Assembly (NCBI GenBank): GCA_032433765.1
Contig: JAVIAB010000051.1
Coordinates: 50,182,030 to 50,246,029, forward strand
Direction: 5' to 3'
Length of the DNA: 64,000 nt
Origin: Megaustenia siamemsis
Taxonomy: Eukaryota > Mollusca > Gastropoda > Stylommatophora > Ariophantidae
The notes under the pieces are model-generated. The model had not been told where the DNA came from, searched no databases, and saw only the letters and a program-made list of their open reading frames with translations. Positions 22,351 to 35,240 of this stretch are shown piece by piece. How positions within the stretch are numbered: the stretch's first letter is position 1; the number at the start of each line of letters is the position of its first letter. A program made the translations under genes and the position numbers.

Positions 22351-24295
22351 GCCCTTCTCAGAAAGTCGAAACACAGATTGTCCATGTGCTCTCAGCGCAC
22401 GTTAATGAACATTTTTCAATTGAACAACAAAAAGAGTAAGACGATGATATGGCCGTTGCCAAGCTAAAATTGATGAAAAAATCTTGCCACATCGCCGAAA
22501 AAATCCCGAAAAAATCGAGTACCTCTGAAGACGAAGAATATCTGCCTGTACGGCGAGGAACATGCGAGTTCACGACTGCCAGTGTAACAATGGGGATAAA
22601 GATTATTTTTGGCACACAATCCATTCCCTGCGGATTTCGCTTGAGATAACACGCATAGCTCAAGAAATTCGACAACAGTGCGGCATCTATAGGTACCGAG
22701 TTGTCTTCCCTTTCTTATGCTTATCGCTTGCTTAGACTGGTTAGTTTGTTTCCAGCATCACCTCGCGGAGGTGGACTGGGATCTTGATCACCTACAGCCG
22801 CTGATTTGGACGCAGGTAGACAGCTATGAGTAGAAGACCACATTCAGCCCCGATGTTGTACAGGCTTCTTGATCTCCAGATGAACATTTTATTTTACTTA
22901 AAATGTTATGTCCCCTTATATATATATATATAAGTATGGAGAGGGTGAGAGAGATAAATACATTCAAAACATTTTACAAAACTCTCTAGCAATTTTATTT
23001 CTTTCCAACATACACACACACACTTTCCCTCTCTTTCTTTCTTTCATCTAGAAAGTCGGATATCACAACAAGAAGATGCCCGACACAATAGCTGTCAGGC
23101 CATGATAAACACAGCTCGATAAGGATGAATTAAAGTTCTCCATCTCCAAGCACATACGGGAGGTTATCTCGTAAGTTCTTCTCTGTTCTACACCGATTAT
23201 GCCCTTGCACCAGCCATAGAGCTTGCATCGTAATTTCTCACCACAGAAAACAAATCCATTAATGCATTCTAGAACGATGCTTTCCCTTGTATCATTTCAA
23301 TGCAATTGTAAGACCAGCTTTCCAACTGATTACCAATTAAACGAATCAATATCACCGCACTCAGTGAAGACTGATAGTGAGAGTCGATCCAAAATGATGA
23401 AGCAAAGTAAGGATGCTGTAGTTTCCTACAGTTTGTTCATTGTTCCCTGCTATTATTGCGTTTTTACCTTCTATTTTAGCATTAGCCATCAAATGAGTTT
23501 TCAGTTCTTTTAGCCTTAGTTGGTTAAACACATCATTCCTTTATCTGTTCTCTCAGTCACATCACACTACTTACCTCCTATTCACCTTCTTGCTTTTATG
23601 GTAAACAAGCAACCAACTCCAAGTGGGTTTCTATGTTGTAATTTTCGGGATAACTGGATATCTGGGGTCTTATGTCTAATATAAACTACGGACTTTTCAA
23701 CCACATTTTCATTTTGGACAGTCGAAATGGTTTGAGAAAACTTTAGAGAATTGTTTAATTTCTCATTTCATAATGTTAATTTTGTTTTTACCTGCCATGT
23801 TTTAGCTTTTAATTTTCAAATCAATGAATTATCCACCCTTACTTTTGCGCGTGAGAGCTGGAATACAATTAGAGAAATAGAAAGAAAGTAAATCAGATGC
23901 ATTTTTTTAAACAAACGCCCAAGTAAAAGACATCGTATACATTGGACGAATTAAAGCCTAGAGCGGAAATAAAAGAAATGACAACGCATCCAACAGCATA
24001 ATCTATAAACAAGAGGAGAAAGTGGGCATATGTTGATTAAAAAAGAAGAAAGAATCTCAAAGTCAAAGCAAGCCTTTTATTGGGAACCAGAGAGTAAAAG
24101 AGAAAGTGCACTGAAGCGAGAAGCAACATCAGCAGGCATCATCTCCCATGCTGAGATTGAGTTTCGTCCTGAACAGGGACTACGGCAACGTACAATGCGG
24201 GACTTTTGCAAAGTCTGACACAAAATAGAAAAGATCGTTTTACATGAAGAGTCCAGAATGTCTGTCTTAAGTGTCGTCTTTAGCTCGAAAGGACA
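22351..24295. other. Unassigned
   Basis: A 67-codon plus-strand frame at 22449-22649 and a 96-codon frame at 23223-23513 are open but lack known motifs. (TA)n lies at about 22916-22934, and CA- and CT-rich text near 23010-23045. I cannot support a gene. Confidence 0.35.
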
Positions 24296-24359
<64 letters not shown>

Positions 24360-24362
24360 TTA
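24296..24362. repeat. (CAGA)n microsatellite
   Basis: It is a CAGA/CAAA tetranucleotide run with few interruptions. Confidence 0.97.
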
Positions 24363-24664
24363 GACAATTGCTTTAGTTTGACCTTAGATATTTGGATATA
24401 TTGTCTACGTCCCAACAAAGGTAATTTTTTAGGTCGCTAAGTTAAAACGTTTGGTGTCATCTCTTATCCATGTCAAGTTATAACCGTACAATTTGCTCTG
24501 CGGTTTTTGTCCTTACTTGCATCAGGCTTGACTCTGTTGGGTTTGAAGTCTCTTGACCATCACTCTCCAGTAAACATTTACATAGCAGTATCAATATGTC
24601 TTTCTTGTCAAGGATCCATTTATTCAAATAACATTTTTTAAAATCACTTCCATTGCCGTTTTCA

Positions 24665-25400
24665 TTCACTTTCTCGCTACATATCATTGCTCTACTGATT
24701 GCTTCGCTACATTCTCTCACTACACATCATTGCTCTGTTTTCTGGTTCGTTACACTCTCTCTTGCTACACATCATTGCTCCACTCTCTGGTTCGCCACAC
24801 TCTCTCGCTACACATTATTGCTCCGCTGTCTGGTTTTCTGCACTCTATCGCTACATATCATTGCTCTACTGATTGCTTCGCTACATTCTCTCGCTACACA
24901 TCATTGCTCTGCTGTGTGGTTCGCTACACTCTCTCGCTACATATCATTGCTCTACTGATTGCTTCGCTACACTCTATAGTTACACATCATTGCTCTACTG
25001 ATTGCTTCGCTACACTCTATAGTTACACATCATTGCTCTACTGATTGCTTCGCTACACTCTATAGTTACACATCATTGCTCTACTGATTGCTTCGCTACA
25101 CTCTATCGCTACATATCATTGCTCTACTGATTGCTTCGCTACATTCTCTCGCTACACATCATTGCTCTGCTGTGTGGTTCGCTACACTCTCTCGCTACAT
25201 ATCATTGCTCTACTGATTGCTTCGCTACACTCTATCGTTACACATCATTACTGTGCTGTCTGGTTCGTTGCACTCTCTCACATCACATCATTGCTACGCT
25301 ATCTGTATCACTGAACTCTCTCATGCCACATAATTTCTCTGCTTTCTGGTTCGCTGCACTCTCTCGTTACATGTCATTGCTGTGCTGTCTGGCTCGTCCT
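24665..25400. repeat. 43-bp minisatellite (about 17 copies)
   Basis: The units combine TACA(C/T)ATCATTGCTCT, a variable middle (ACTGATTGC or GCTGTCTGGT) and TCGCTACACTCT(C/A)TCG. A central block near 24960-25090 is almost uniform. The right end decays after 25260. The reading frames through it are repeat artefacts. Its source is not recognised. Confidence 0.95.
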
Positions 25401-26509
25401 CTCATCCTGACTTTGGACTTTATCCAGCAACATGCGTTATCTAAAATTTTCTTTTAACTTATGTCGGCTTGATTCTCTATATATTTTTCGCAAATGTAAA
25501 CTTCTCTGTTGGAACACAACAAGTAAGTAACATCCAATTCTGCCCTCTATCGTCTGTAGCTGTCTACACTACTAAGTTTGCTGGACTCCTACCAGCTGTT
25601 AAAAGCAAGAGAGCTTGATTGCCTCTATCCCACTGACTGTCTAAAATCAACTAGTGTCCAGCCTATATAGCAAGAAGATTTCTAGAATTACAGAAGCGTC
25701 CAGAATATTAGGTTTCTCATTTTACATCCGGGTTTCCTGGAATAGTGTATAGTCTCCACTACCTAATAAGGTCACTCCCAAACAGTTAATGACCAAAGCT
25801 ACTGTCTTTCTCTACAAATAGGAAGGACTTAGTAACCATCCGGACTCCTTCCATTAATCCCGCCGTCACGGAATACCTATCATCTGAATGAGAACTTCAT
25901 CTCAAGTCTGGACAGACTTTTATAGAAGGTATATCTCCGTAGCTGCCACTGGTCTTCATTTTCACTGTCCTAGTCCAGCGATTGTCAAACGTTTGCAGTA
26001 AACGGAGCCCTAATTCTTAACCACAAATCACCGCGTCAGCACCTTATATGATATTAATAATGTAGCCCAAAATAAATCACATTTTAATAGCATTTTAACG
26101 GAAAATTGAACAAGTTATGTTGATTGGAGGTAAATAAACTAGTGTTTTGAGTATCAACTAAATAGATCAGTGTGATTTTTGTAATAGAATTAAAAAAAAA
26201 AATAGAATCAACATAAATTGTGATATTTTGATCCTGTAACAAAGTCAATGAGAACAATGTGTTGTTTCATTCTCATTAGGTTTTTAAGTCTGGGCACACG
26301 TTTGGAAATTGCTATTCTAATCTCTTTCTCGGCTTCCAAATGTGATCTGCATTTCGTTTTGATGGTTGCCAACGCTGAAAACCAGGTCTCATATAAGTGG
26401 GTAGTTCCAAAATAAAATAAAACTCGTTAAGTCTACCTGCCTACTTCTGGGTATTCGTACCCAAACAAAGAGAAATAATATTAGCTAAGCATTGTGGTAC
26501 AAAAGCGGC
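25401..26509. other. Unassigned AT-rich stretch
   Basis: No gene, repeat family or RNA signal was recognised. Confidence 0.4.
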
Positions 26510-26612
26510 GAATTTGATGAGTTGCACTGTGGATAGAGGCTTGTGGGGAAACATGACCTACGCGCGGGCATGGCACTTTATAATGGTGATAATAATATTG
26601 TCTGCGGAGTCC
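26510..26612 (+). mobile_element. LINE family B 3'-terminal scrap
   Basis: GCACTGTGGATAGAGGCTTG, then TGTGGGGAAACATGACCTAC and GGCATGGCACTT correspond to the last codons of family B (CTVDRRLW..MI.YA...GT) followed by a GATAATAAT-like tail. Confidence 0.75.
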
Positions 26613-26924
26613 CTAGCAGACGTTTACGGAGCATCGGGTCTCCGCGGAGCACAGTTTGACGATCACTGTCCTAGTCTTTTACGCCATCTACTAAAACATC
26701 ATTCATTAAATAGCTTAATTGGTGCTTATATTATCAATACCCTCCGCGAAGCTTTGAAATATTACTTTATCTCATATGTATTTCTGAATATCTAAGTCAT
26801 TTATTTACGCCTTGTACCAGCTTTTTTCTCTGTCTTCCTCAAATTTCTTGCACTTAATCTTTCACAATGAAATTGTTTCTTATATTATATTTTAATATTT
26901 TATTTTTATTGTAGGCGGTTTGAT

Positions 26925-27044
26925 TGGTATAGAGGTAAGACGTTGGCCTCTAGGCATGAAGGTCACGAGTTTGATCCGGCCACAGACGGTGATAATTTTT
27001 CAAATCGAATATTCACCATCCACTGGTTCTTAACAATATGATAT
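26925..27044 (+). mobile_element. tRNA-derived SINE (SINE2), copy 2
   Basis: GGCGGTTTGATTGGTATAGA, then GGTAAGACGTTGGCCTCTAG, then box B-like GAGTTTGATCC and CACAGACGG. It has the same layout as 22214. The following LINE insertion cuts its tail region at 27045. Confidence 0.6.
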
Positions 27045-27055
27045 ATGTAACAAAT

Positions 27056-27422
27056 ACTCACTGGAGTCTGTAGAAATGTGATTTTACAGAAGAATGTTGA
27101 GAAAACCATGGACAGCTAAGAAAAGTAATGAAGAGGTTCTGAGAAAGGTCAAAGCAAAAAGAGAGCCAATTTCAAATGTTAGGAAGAGACAATCATCATT
27201 TTTTGGCAGTGTAATGAGAAGAGAACAACTTGAATATATTGTAACAACTGGAAAAATTGAGGGACGAAGAGATAGAGGGAAGCAAAGAGAAAAAATAACA
27301 GACAGCTTAAGAGAATGGCTTGGCAGAAGGTCAACAACAGAAATGATAAATAGCTGCCGAGATCGAATGTTGTGGAGAGACATGATCACCTACGCCACTA
27401 GGCCCGGCACTTGATGATGATG
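27056..27422 (+). mobile_element. LINE family B, short 5'-truncated copy
   Basis: It encodes the post-RT tail (FYRRMLRKPWTAKKSNEEVL, FFGSVMRREQLEYIVTTGKI, WRDMITYA) and ends in a TGATGATGATG tail. ATGTAACAAAT flanks it at 27045-27055 and 27423-27433, although the first bases of the right copy could belong to the tail. The next family B copy begins right after that duplication. Confidence 0.9.
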
Positions 27423-27433
27423 ATGTAACAAAT

Positions 27434-28908
27434 GCAGAGAAGCAAAGGTAGGATGGTTAAAACAGAAATGTGAAGAAATGGAAAAACAACAAATGAAAGA
27501 CTCAAAATGTATGCACAATCAGTTAAATGAATTAACAGGAAGAAAAGAAGTCAAGGTTTCAGGATGTGTTAAGTGAAAGGAAGGAAATATAATAATGGGA
27601 TAGGAGAAAACAATAGAAAGATGGACAGAATATATTAGTCAATTCTATGATGATGATATTACTAAGAATCATCATGAGACGTGTAAGAAACGAAATAAAA
27701 CCAGAAATAAGTGAGAAACAATGTGGATTTGTGGAAGGAAAGGGCACCAATAATGCAATATGCATCTTAAGAACATTGATAGAAAGATCTATAGAGGTAA
27801 AGAAAGATCTATATATGTTCTTTATAGACTACACAAAAGCATTTGACAAAGTAAAGCCACGTGGAAATAATCAATTTGCTGGAGAAATTAAACATTGATG
27901 GCAAGGATCTGCGAATCATAAAAAAAACATGTACTGGCAACAAAGAGCAGCAGTACGAATTAATTAACAACTAAACAGGAGGACAATTTCAACTTATAAA
28001 ACAAGGAGTCAGACAAGGCTGTGTTCTGTCGCTGGATTTGTTTTCACTTTACAACGAACATATTATGAGATCAATAGTAGACAAAAAAGGATTGAAGTCA
28101 ACGGTCACAGCATAAATAATTTGCGATATGCGGATAACACAGTCTTAATAGCAGAGACAGAGAATGAACTACAAGAAATGATAAACATAATAATAAAAGA
28201 AAGCAACAATACAGGTCTCAGTCTGAATAGTAAGAAAACAGAAGTAATGGTCATATCAAAGAAACAATCACCACCATCATGCAGCATAAAAATAAACGAG
28301 ACAAATCTGAAACAAGTACAACGTTTCAAATACTTGGGCATAATAATAACATCATATGGGAGATGCACCACAGAAATAAAAAGCAGAATAGCTCAGGCCA
28401 AAATAGCATTTCAGAAAATGAAAAATATCTTATGCAACAAATCTATGTCAATAAAAATGAGAAAGAGAGTTCATCGGTGCTATATAGAACCAATTCTGAC
28501 CTATGGAAACGAATCATGGACAGTAGACAAACAAATGAAAAGACGATTAGATGCCTCAGAGATGGGATTTCTCAGAAGAATGTTGAAAGTTCCCTGGACA
28601 GCTATAAAGACCAAAGAGGAAGTTCTCAAAGAGACAAACACAAAATGGCAGCTCCTAAAAAACATCAGAAAGAAACAATCAACATTTTTCGGGCCCATCA
28701 TGAGAAGAGGAAAGTTGGAATACTTGGTTACAACTGGCAAAATAAAAGGAAAGAGAGATCGCGAACGACAAAGAGAGAAATTACTGGATAGCTTGGTGTC
28801 ATGACATGGAAACAGTCAACAACAGAACTGATACGATGCACTGTAGATAGAAGATTGTGGAAGGACATGCTCGCCTACGCCAACCGTATGGCACATGGAT
28901 GATGATGA
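27434..28908 (+). mobile_element. LINE family B, longer copy with RT domain
   Basis: It begins in the linker between endonuclease and RT (CREAKVGWLKQKCEEMEKQQ) and continues to the 3' end (GGCACATGGATGATGATGAA). The first RT part carries stops and shifts, and the FIDYTKAFDKV block is at about 27820-27855. From 28121 to 28804 one frame of 227 residues is open, including the start of the catalytic box region (RYADNTVLIAETENELQEM), LSLNSKKTEVMVISKK, FKYLGIIIT, ILTYGNESWTVDKQMKRRL and QSTFFGPIMRRGKLEYLVTT. The box reads YADN, not YADD, so a catalytic aspartate is lost. RTE-clade-like by overall form; the clade is an inference. Confidence 0.92.
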
Positions 28909-29499
28909 ATAAGGCCTGTTGTCTTGACTTGCAGTCGCGCACGTTAAAGAATGCTAAATATTATTAGATAATCTACCTGGGCTGACGATCGGCCCTAAAT
29001 GTGGCTTTGTAATAAGCTAGTGACGCAACAGGTGAATTCTGTGTAGGAGAAGCTTATCATATTTTATTTTCAAGTTGTTTTCTTTGACATTTTCATTTCA
29101 TTTCTTTGATAATTCTCGTCTACATGCTTTTATTCTACAGAAAATACTGACCCTTTCTTGTATGTGATCTTTCGGGATCCCATTAAATGTTCATAATTCA
29201 CGCATGCAAATATTACTAAATAGTTAGATGAAGAATTTCAACTTTCTCTTCCTTCAGTGTAATGTCTCCTTGCCTGTTAAATGTTATTATAATGTTTTTT
29301 ACCAAGTTTTCTCTCAAATTTTGTTATGCTTTTGTTGTTAAAGTTCGTTATGGTAACACGTTCCATTCTTATAAAACCATACAAAATTTCTTTTATTTTG
29401 TTAAACTTGTAATGTATATGTTGAGTTCAGCAAAGTGTAGATTTTCTTTTTAAAGAATACAAGACTTGTATTTTTTTTTAAACATTTAATGTCTATGTT
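28909..29499. other. Unassigned AT-rich stretch
   Basis: Nothing recognised. It ends in the target duplication of the next SINE. Confidence 0.4.
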
Positions 29500-29510
29500 T
29501 AATAAAAGTG

Positions 29511-29769
29511 GGAGCCGCGATAGCTCAGTGGTTAGTGAACTGGACTACAAAGGACAAGAGGTAGGGTTCGATCCCAACCGACGCCTTCCGGGCTCATCCA
29601 GCCTTAAATGGGTACCGGTTTTTTTTCTGGGATAGTAAAGCGGCACGAGCGTAATACCGACCATATTACCCCAAAAATCATGTGACGAAGGTCTGTAAAA
29701 TTTATGGTCACTAACACCATATTTCCTATACGCCACGTGGTGTGACGGGGGCACTTTACATAAAAAAAA
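29511..29769 (+). mobile_element. SINE1 copy
   Basis: A full-length tRNA-derived SINE. The head is GGAGCCGCGATAGCTCAGTG, box B is GGTTCGATCCC, and the body runs through GTAATACCGACCATATTACC to the 3' hairpin ACGCCACGTGGTGT and an A-rich tail. TAATAAAAGTG flanks it at 29500-29510 and 29770-29780. Few changes separate it from other copies, so it is relatively young. Confidence 0.95.
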
Positions 29770-29780
29770 TAATAAAAGTG

Positions 29781-30098
29781 CATACCTTCTATAATTTGTG
29801 GAACTGCGACAGAGTAATAGTTAGAGACGGCCTAATGAGGATACGAGGTCGAGAGTTATCGCAATAGGCTGTTTCTAGGTTCACCAAATCTCAAATAATT
29901 ACACCATTATTGTTTTTTAACTGTGTTAGAAAGATAGCAGTGGCGTGATACTGTCTATATAACCCTAAAATGTCTTGACAATAACAAAAGCACAAAACAT
30001 GGACTCACAGAGCCTAGACGTCACGGGAACTGATGTAATTTTTTTCTTCTTTCTTTCAATATTTTCCATCATTTTAAAATAATAATATTAGCGTCAAT
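29781..30098. other. Unassigned spacer between two SINEs
   Basis: Nothing recognised. Confidence 0.4.
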
Positions 30099-30107
30099 GA
30101 CTGTCTT

Positions 30108-30352
30108 AAGGAGCCGCTATAGCTCAGTGGTTAGTGAGCTGGACTACTAAAGAACAAGAGGTCGGGTTCGATCCAGCATTAAATGGTTACCGGTTTTTTT
30201 TTCTGGAAAGGTAAAGTGGCACGGGCGTAATACCGACCACATTACCCCAAAAACTCATGTGCCGAAAGGTCTGTAAAATGTATGGTTCTCTAACACCATA
30301 TTCCCTATACGCCACTTGGCGTGACGGGGGCACTTTACTTTTTTATTACAAC
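30108..30352 (+). mobile_element. SINE1 copy with head-body deletion
   Basis: The head is GGAGCCGCTATAGCTCAGTG. After box B (GGTTCGATCC) the sequence jumps to AGCATTAAATGG, losing about 27 bp that other copies carry, probably between short TCC/ATCC repeats. Near-identical GACTGTCTT (30099-30107) and GACCGTCTT (30353-30361) flank it. Confidence 0.9.
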
Positions 30353-30454
30353 GACCGTCTTCATTCTATTGATAAACGCCCACCTTTTGCTTTTTTCTAT
30401 TTATTATTACAAATCTGGGACTGTTATTATATATTGTTTCATTTGCATGCAATA

Positions 30455-30457
<3 letters not shown>

Positions 30458-30494
<37 letters not shown>
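30458..30494. repeat. (CT)n microsatellite
   Basis: An uninterrupted CT dinucleotide run. The rest of 30362-30785 holds nothing I recognise. Confidence 0.98.
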
Positions 30495-30495
<1 letters not shown>

Positions 30496-30785
30496 GATCA
30501 GGACTCAATCAGAGTAGGACTCCAGACTCTCACACGAAGACAGCTGTCTATTTAAGCCTGTTAGATCCACTCTGCTTGAATGCCTGTTAAAACGTTGCAC
30601 TGTGTTATGCGCCAGTGTCCCAGTGCATCTGATTTCAGCCAGCATTTTGTTCAGGTTTGCTTTCCATAGCCTTTTATTGTCCCCAATCTTCCTGCAAGGC
30701 AACAGTTGATCTTTTCTGTAGGGGAATTCTGCTCTTAGATGGTCGGACTCTCGCAGGTTTACGAGCACCATCTTCCAGAGTCACT

Positions 30786-31508
30786 AGAGGTGACTAACAC
30801 ACACATGCGACTTGGAATATGAGGAAACTGCAACAAGGAACACTTTTCAGGCATAGCCGTCAATTGTTCCGCCGCCTATCCCCATATACCGGTAATTCAC
30901 GTCCTCTTGAATATATTATCGTCGTAGCACTTGATGATGTTAGGCTATCGTTGTTGACTCCAATTCCGAACATATAGACACACAGTTAATCGTCAAACTA
31001 TCCCCGTCGCACATCAAACAGCAGACCTTAAGATTAGCGCACGGCCGGTCTAGGGAACCATTACGATGACGTAGCACACAACAATGTCGAACACACAATC
31101 TCGCTCCCTTTAGATTTCTGATTACTCTAGTGTAAGCAGCCTACGACGACCAAAACACGAAGCAAATTCCCTAACGAGGTAAAACTGCGGCTGACGAAGT
31201 AGTTTACATTAATGTGTAACATGGAAATAACTTACGTCAAGGAATTCCAACAACGGTCATGAACAGCACCAATGTGACGTAAAACGCAGATTAAGTCTAG
31301 ACGGTGGAAGGTCTCATTCACAACACTTTATTTGTTAAAAACGGACTGTTGTCGGCCCACGACCTCGCTGTAGCTGCACAGATGTATTAATTATATCAAC
31401 ATTTTGACTTTAACGCAGAAAAGTGCAAAGGAGAACCGAAATTAATCAGACCCTGGATGCACTTTCTGCAGCGATCGAGAGGACGTGGACTAGATCCGCC
31501 AGCTTGGA
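30786..31508 (-). repeat. Unclassified interspersed repeat (family Z), copy 2
   Basis: This is the inverted partner of 21141-21812. In reverse complement it shows TCTCGATCGCTGCAGAAA at its start and CTGAAAAGTGTTCCTTGTTG near its end. The middle differs by several indels, so the copies are old or belong to sub-families. No conserved frame is seen, and no terminal inverted repeat or tail was found. Confidence 0.8.
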
Positions 31509-32639
31509 GACTTCATGCATGCAATATGAATATTACGTTAAGTAAGAATTATTATTCTCACACAATGGCTGTAACAAACACACTAATAACAAAAGATAGA
31601 ACGTTTATTTTTTTTTTCACAAAACAGTTAATACTCGTACCCTCAAAATATGCGTATTTGGTAAGTGTGTACATCGTTAACCAACAAGAGCAATTTCCAT
31701 TGTCAAGTAACAAGAAATTATCCACATTAATGGAAAGAAAGTTATATGGAGTTTGTGTAAGCAAGAAAACAAACTAAGAGAAAATAAAGCTAACGAAATT
31801 AAAAGCAATATATCAGTTGGCTTAAGCTGCTCCAATTAGAATGTGCTCATCGCTTCAAATTCACACATTTGTTAAAATTGTATGCAAATATTCCTTTATC
31901 TTTACACACCATCTATTATGGACATTTTAGGTTGGGAAGTAGTAGACGGCATTAATGAACCGATGCGTCAAGCAGTAGGATGTGTGGTCTCAAAGATGAT
32001 AACATGGGGAATAGACATACAGGTTTTATTAGAGAAATACAGGGGAGTCTTTTACGTCGTGTTTATTTATGTTCATTTTAAGATGCTACAACGGGGAGGT
32101 AAGAAAGTGGTAGAAGGAGAATCTCGACACGGAGACGAAGAGAAATCTTTATTTGTGTTTTACAACATTCTTTATGATTAACCGTGAGGTCACCGTGACT
32201 CTAGATACGCCTGGACCTCCATAGTTGAGGTTTCTAAGAAATGTAGAGAATATATTTACAAGGCTGAAAGGGTAACGGACTTTACAAGAAGTTGTTGTGA
32301 CTTGAGCTCTATTTTGAATCCATTTCGGATTTTAACATAAAACTGAATTTTTAGATGATTTGTTGTCTTTCATCGTTCAGATTATGAATTGTGCTGCAGT
32401 TTATTTGGAATATGTGTGAATGTGAAACTTTTAAAATAGCCGAATCTCTGTATTTTATTTTATTTCCATCTATCCCCCTCAAACTATATTTGTAAACTAA
32501 ATCCTTTATTAAAATCTGTCAGATATTCTAGCATGAAGATACATTGACAAATTCTTTCTCTAACTCCGGATCAATATACTCCATGAATGAAAAGTATTAT
32601 ATTTAAATATAATGTTCAATTAAAAGCACTCACAAACAT
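31509..32639. other. Unassigned
   Basis: A 99-codon plus-strand frame at 31882-32181 (internal ATG at MDILGWEVVDGIN) is open, with no recognised domain. I cannot support it as a gene. Confidence 0.35.
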
Positions 32640-32897
32640 GGGAGTCGGATTAGCACAGTGGTTAGAGAACTGGACTACAAAGAATAAGAGGTCGGGATTC
32701 GATCCTGATCGATGGCTTCAGGTTCACCCAGTCTTAAATGGTTACCGGTTTTTTGTTCTGGAAAAGTAAAATGGCACGGGCGTAATACCGACCACATTAC
32801 CCCAGAAAATCATGTGCCAAAGGTCTATAAAAATTATAGTCACTAACACCATATTCGCTATACACCACTTGGCGTGACGGGGGACTTTACTTTTTTT
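32640..32897 (+). mobile_element. SINE1 copy
   Basis: GGGAGTCGGATTAGCACAGT head, GGATTCGATCC box B, standard body and ACTTGGCGTGACGGGG end with a T-rich tail. Changes in box A (TAGCACAG) make it moderately diverged. No clear target duplication. Confidence 0.92.
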
Positions 32898-35157
32898 CTT
32901 TAAATTCATAAACAAAGTAGATAACATGATCTGTTTAATTAGGAAAATTGATAGAGACGTTCGAGGGGTAACGGCATACAAATTGCTGAAAAGCTGATGA
33001 TAAAGATGAAAGGAAGAAAAAAGGGAAATAGTAGTGTGGCAGTCAAGCCACAGTTAAATTACAGGTTACGTAGGTGAGGGACGACATTGCGCTGTCTGTT
33101 TCCTGTTCTCATCTTGTCTCGTTAAAGCTGGTTACTGGTGTTATGCAACGTTCTCTATTAGTTTCTTTCTGCTACGGTCTCAATATAGTTCTTACTTGTT
33201 ATTTCATTATTGTTTTGCTTTGTAGTGTCAATTTTATTGTCTTGCATATCTTTGTTTGTGCATTTTGTGAAAGCCTACTGTACCGCAACGTCGGTTGATT
33301 TTGTATTGTCCCTCATGTAGATGAAAAGATGTATCCATATCACCTTTTGTTTTGTTTATTTTTTTTTCTTTCACCCACAGAAATTTGAACTTGATGACAT
33401 TAAAAAGTTTACAAAATGGAGTCTGCTCCTCACACAACACAGGTCTGGAGAATGTTATCTATCGATGTGCAACAGCTTATTCATAAACAAAATGATCACA
33501 TTTCAAGAAAAGATAACTTTTGATGAACTAAATCGGGACCAGCAGATAACGTAGAGTGAAGAAGTTGGTACAGGTCACGACTGATAGCCGACCGCTAGCT
33601 TCATGATCATGTCACCACAGCTCACCAAATGCCACGTAACTGACGTAACTGTGAGTGTTCATGACAAATATTTATACGCTACGCCAGTCAAAAGCGGATG
33701 AAAATGAAAAGCAAAATTCGTTCCAAAAATTGTCTTGACAAAATCGAATGTATGGGGTTGAAAAACGCATATATCGCAATTTGCTGTACATTTCTACACA
33801 TCCGATGGAGCGTACACCATGTAGTTGAAGAGAAAATAGCATAAAAAGAAATAGTAAATACTGGATTCTTCTAGAATAAAAGAAGTTTGCACCAAAACGT
33901 AACGCAAGTGTTTTATGAAAATAAAATGACCGCTTATAAATTATAGTTCAGGCATACACTCGAAGGCAAGTGCAAATTAAGAAAAGAATAGCGCAGAGGA
34001 ATGTGCAAATTCCAAAGAAGTTACTTGTAAAAAAATGAAATGCAAATACAACAAACTTGAGTACTGAACAGAAACACTCAATAACGGAGGAACAGAATGC
34101 GACAAAATGATGAACGGCGCACTATAGAAAAAAATATAGAAATAATAACTATTGAAATCAAACAGAGCATTGGCAGGTGACGTTTTGAAGCACTTTCACT
34201 CAAAACAACAAAATGAGACGAGCCAACTGAGCTGGAACAACGAAATAATTGTTAAGTTTCCATAAAAGGAAACATTGCAGACCACAACAGCTGGAAAGGA
34301 ATTTATTTTTTTTAAACTCCTTATCCCAGCAGCCTCAATGGAATCATTATAACCAAAACTCTTCCAAGCACTTATCTCGAAACTAAAGAAGGATCAAGTA
34401 ATGAAAGTTTCATGGATCACATTTTTCCATAAAAATATCAGAATGGCGAAGAGATAAATGCACCCAAACAATATGTTTAGAAATTAATAACGGCTTAAAG
34501 GCAGCAAACATAGAGACGACATTTATAAAATAATTAAGTTCTTTTGAAATAAAAAATAAAAAACAGCTATTGAAACAAAAAAAAATAACCTTTCACACTA
34601 AATTCCTAATAAGGTCTGTCAGAGTTGCCAGATCAGGATAATAACAGAAGCGTACCAACGATGAGCATTATCAATCATCCTATCTTTGACTGATAAAGTC
34701 TGACTGATAAAAACTTACTAATAAGTTAGACAAGAGAAAATGTAACTAGAGAACCATTATAATAAAGTTTATACAAAGGTGAATACGCCAGTATCCTCTT
34801 TAGATTGCAACACTTTGAAAAAAAAAATCAAAATAGTGGAAATGGCAGGCTGGTAAGTTTAACTTAGTTGACAGGTCATCTCTCTCCAATTAGGATAATT
34901 GAATAGTACTCAGATTCCCGCGTCAATATTTCCCCTAGCGTGCACCGTCACCTACTAGCTGTGGCACTGACGACGGTTTCAGCTCCGACATACTAACGCC
35001 GTGGAAGACCTTTCAAATGAAGTGCATACGAGACCTCCAGTTTTTCGTTTTTATCCTGGAGAACTAGATATAAGATTTCACTATCGAAAAACCGGAGAAT
35101 GGTGGGGCGGGGAGGGGTAAAGCTAAGAAAAATCCATGAATTGGAAACGCGAAATAT
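32898..35157. other. Unassigned; possible exon-like segment
   Basis: Near 33340-33381 a long pyrimidine tract ends in CACCCACAG, a good 3' splice acceptor by rule. The frame after it (KFELDDIKKFTKWSLLLTQH and onward) stays open to TAG at about 33552. No family is recognised, so this is only a candidate host exon. The rest is AT-rich with no call. Confidence 0.25.
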
Positions 35158-35240
35158 ATACAGCCCGTGACGGGGTTTGAACCGGAGACTTTCTTGTTCA
35201 GAAGCTGACGTCATACCTCCAACCCGTCATCCGGGACAAC
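35158..35240 (-). other. tRNA-like segment
   Basis: The minus strand carries a box A-like GGATGACGGGTTGGAGG and a good box B, CCGGTTCAAACCCCG, about 45 bases apart, and ends in GTCACGGGCTG. The arms are poor, so this is a tRNA pseudogene or the head of another SINE. Confidence 0.45.

Noticed and set aside
24030..24218. Possible LINE C-terminal text (EPESKRES...)
   Set aside because: The resemblance to the LINE GKR/GRP linker is too weak, and no neighbouring RT motif supports it.
24653..25457. Three long frames in the 43-bp array
   Set aside because: They are repeat artefacts with low-complexity leucine/serine/histidine text and no independent support.
28105..28371. Frames antisense to LINE B (also 43997-44263, 48378-48644, 49567-49848)
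   Set aside because: They are shadows of the RT frame on the opposite strand; the RT motifs explain the sequence.
29511..29600. tRNA gene with good A and B boxes
   Set aside because: The same head occurs in many copies attached to a common body with target duplications, so it is a SINE head.
33321..33554. Exon after a strong pyrimidine tract and CACCCACAG
   Set aside because: It is kept only as a note: there is no donor site with matching frame, no family and no second exon.
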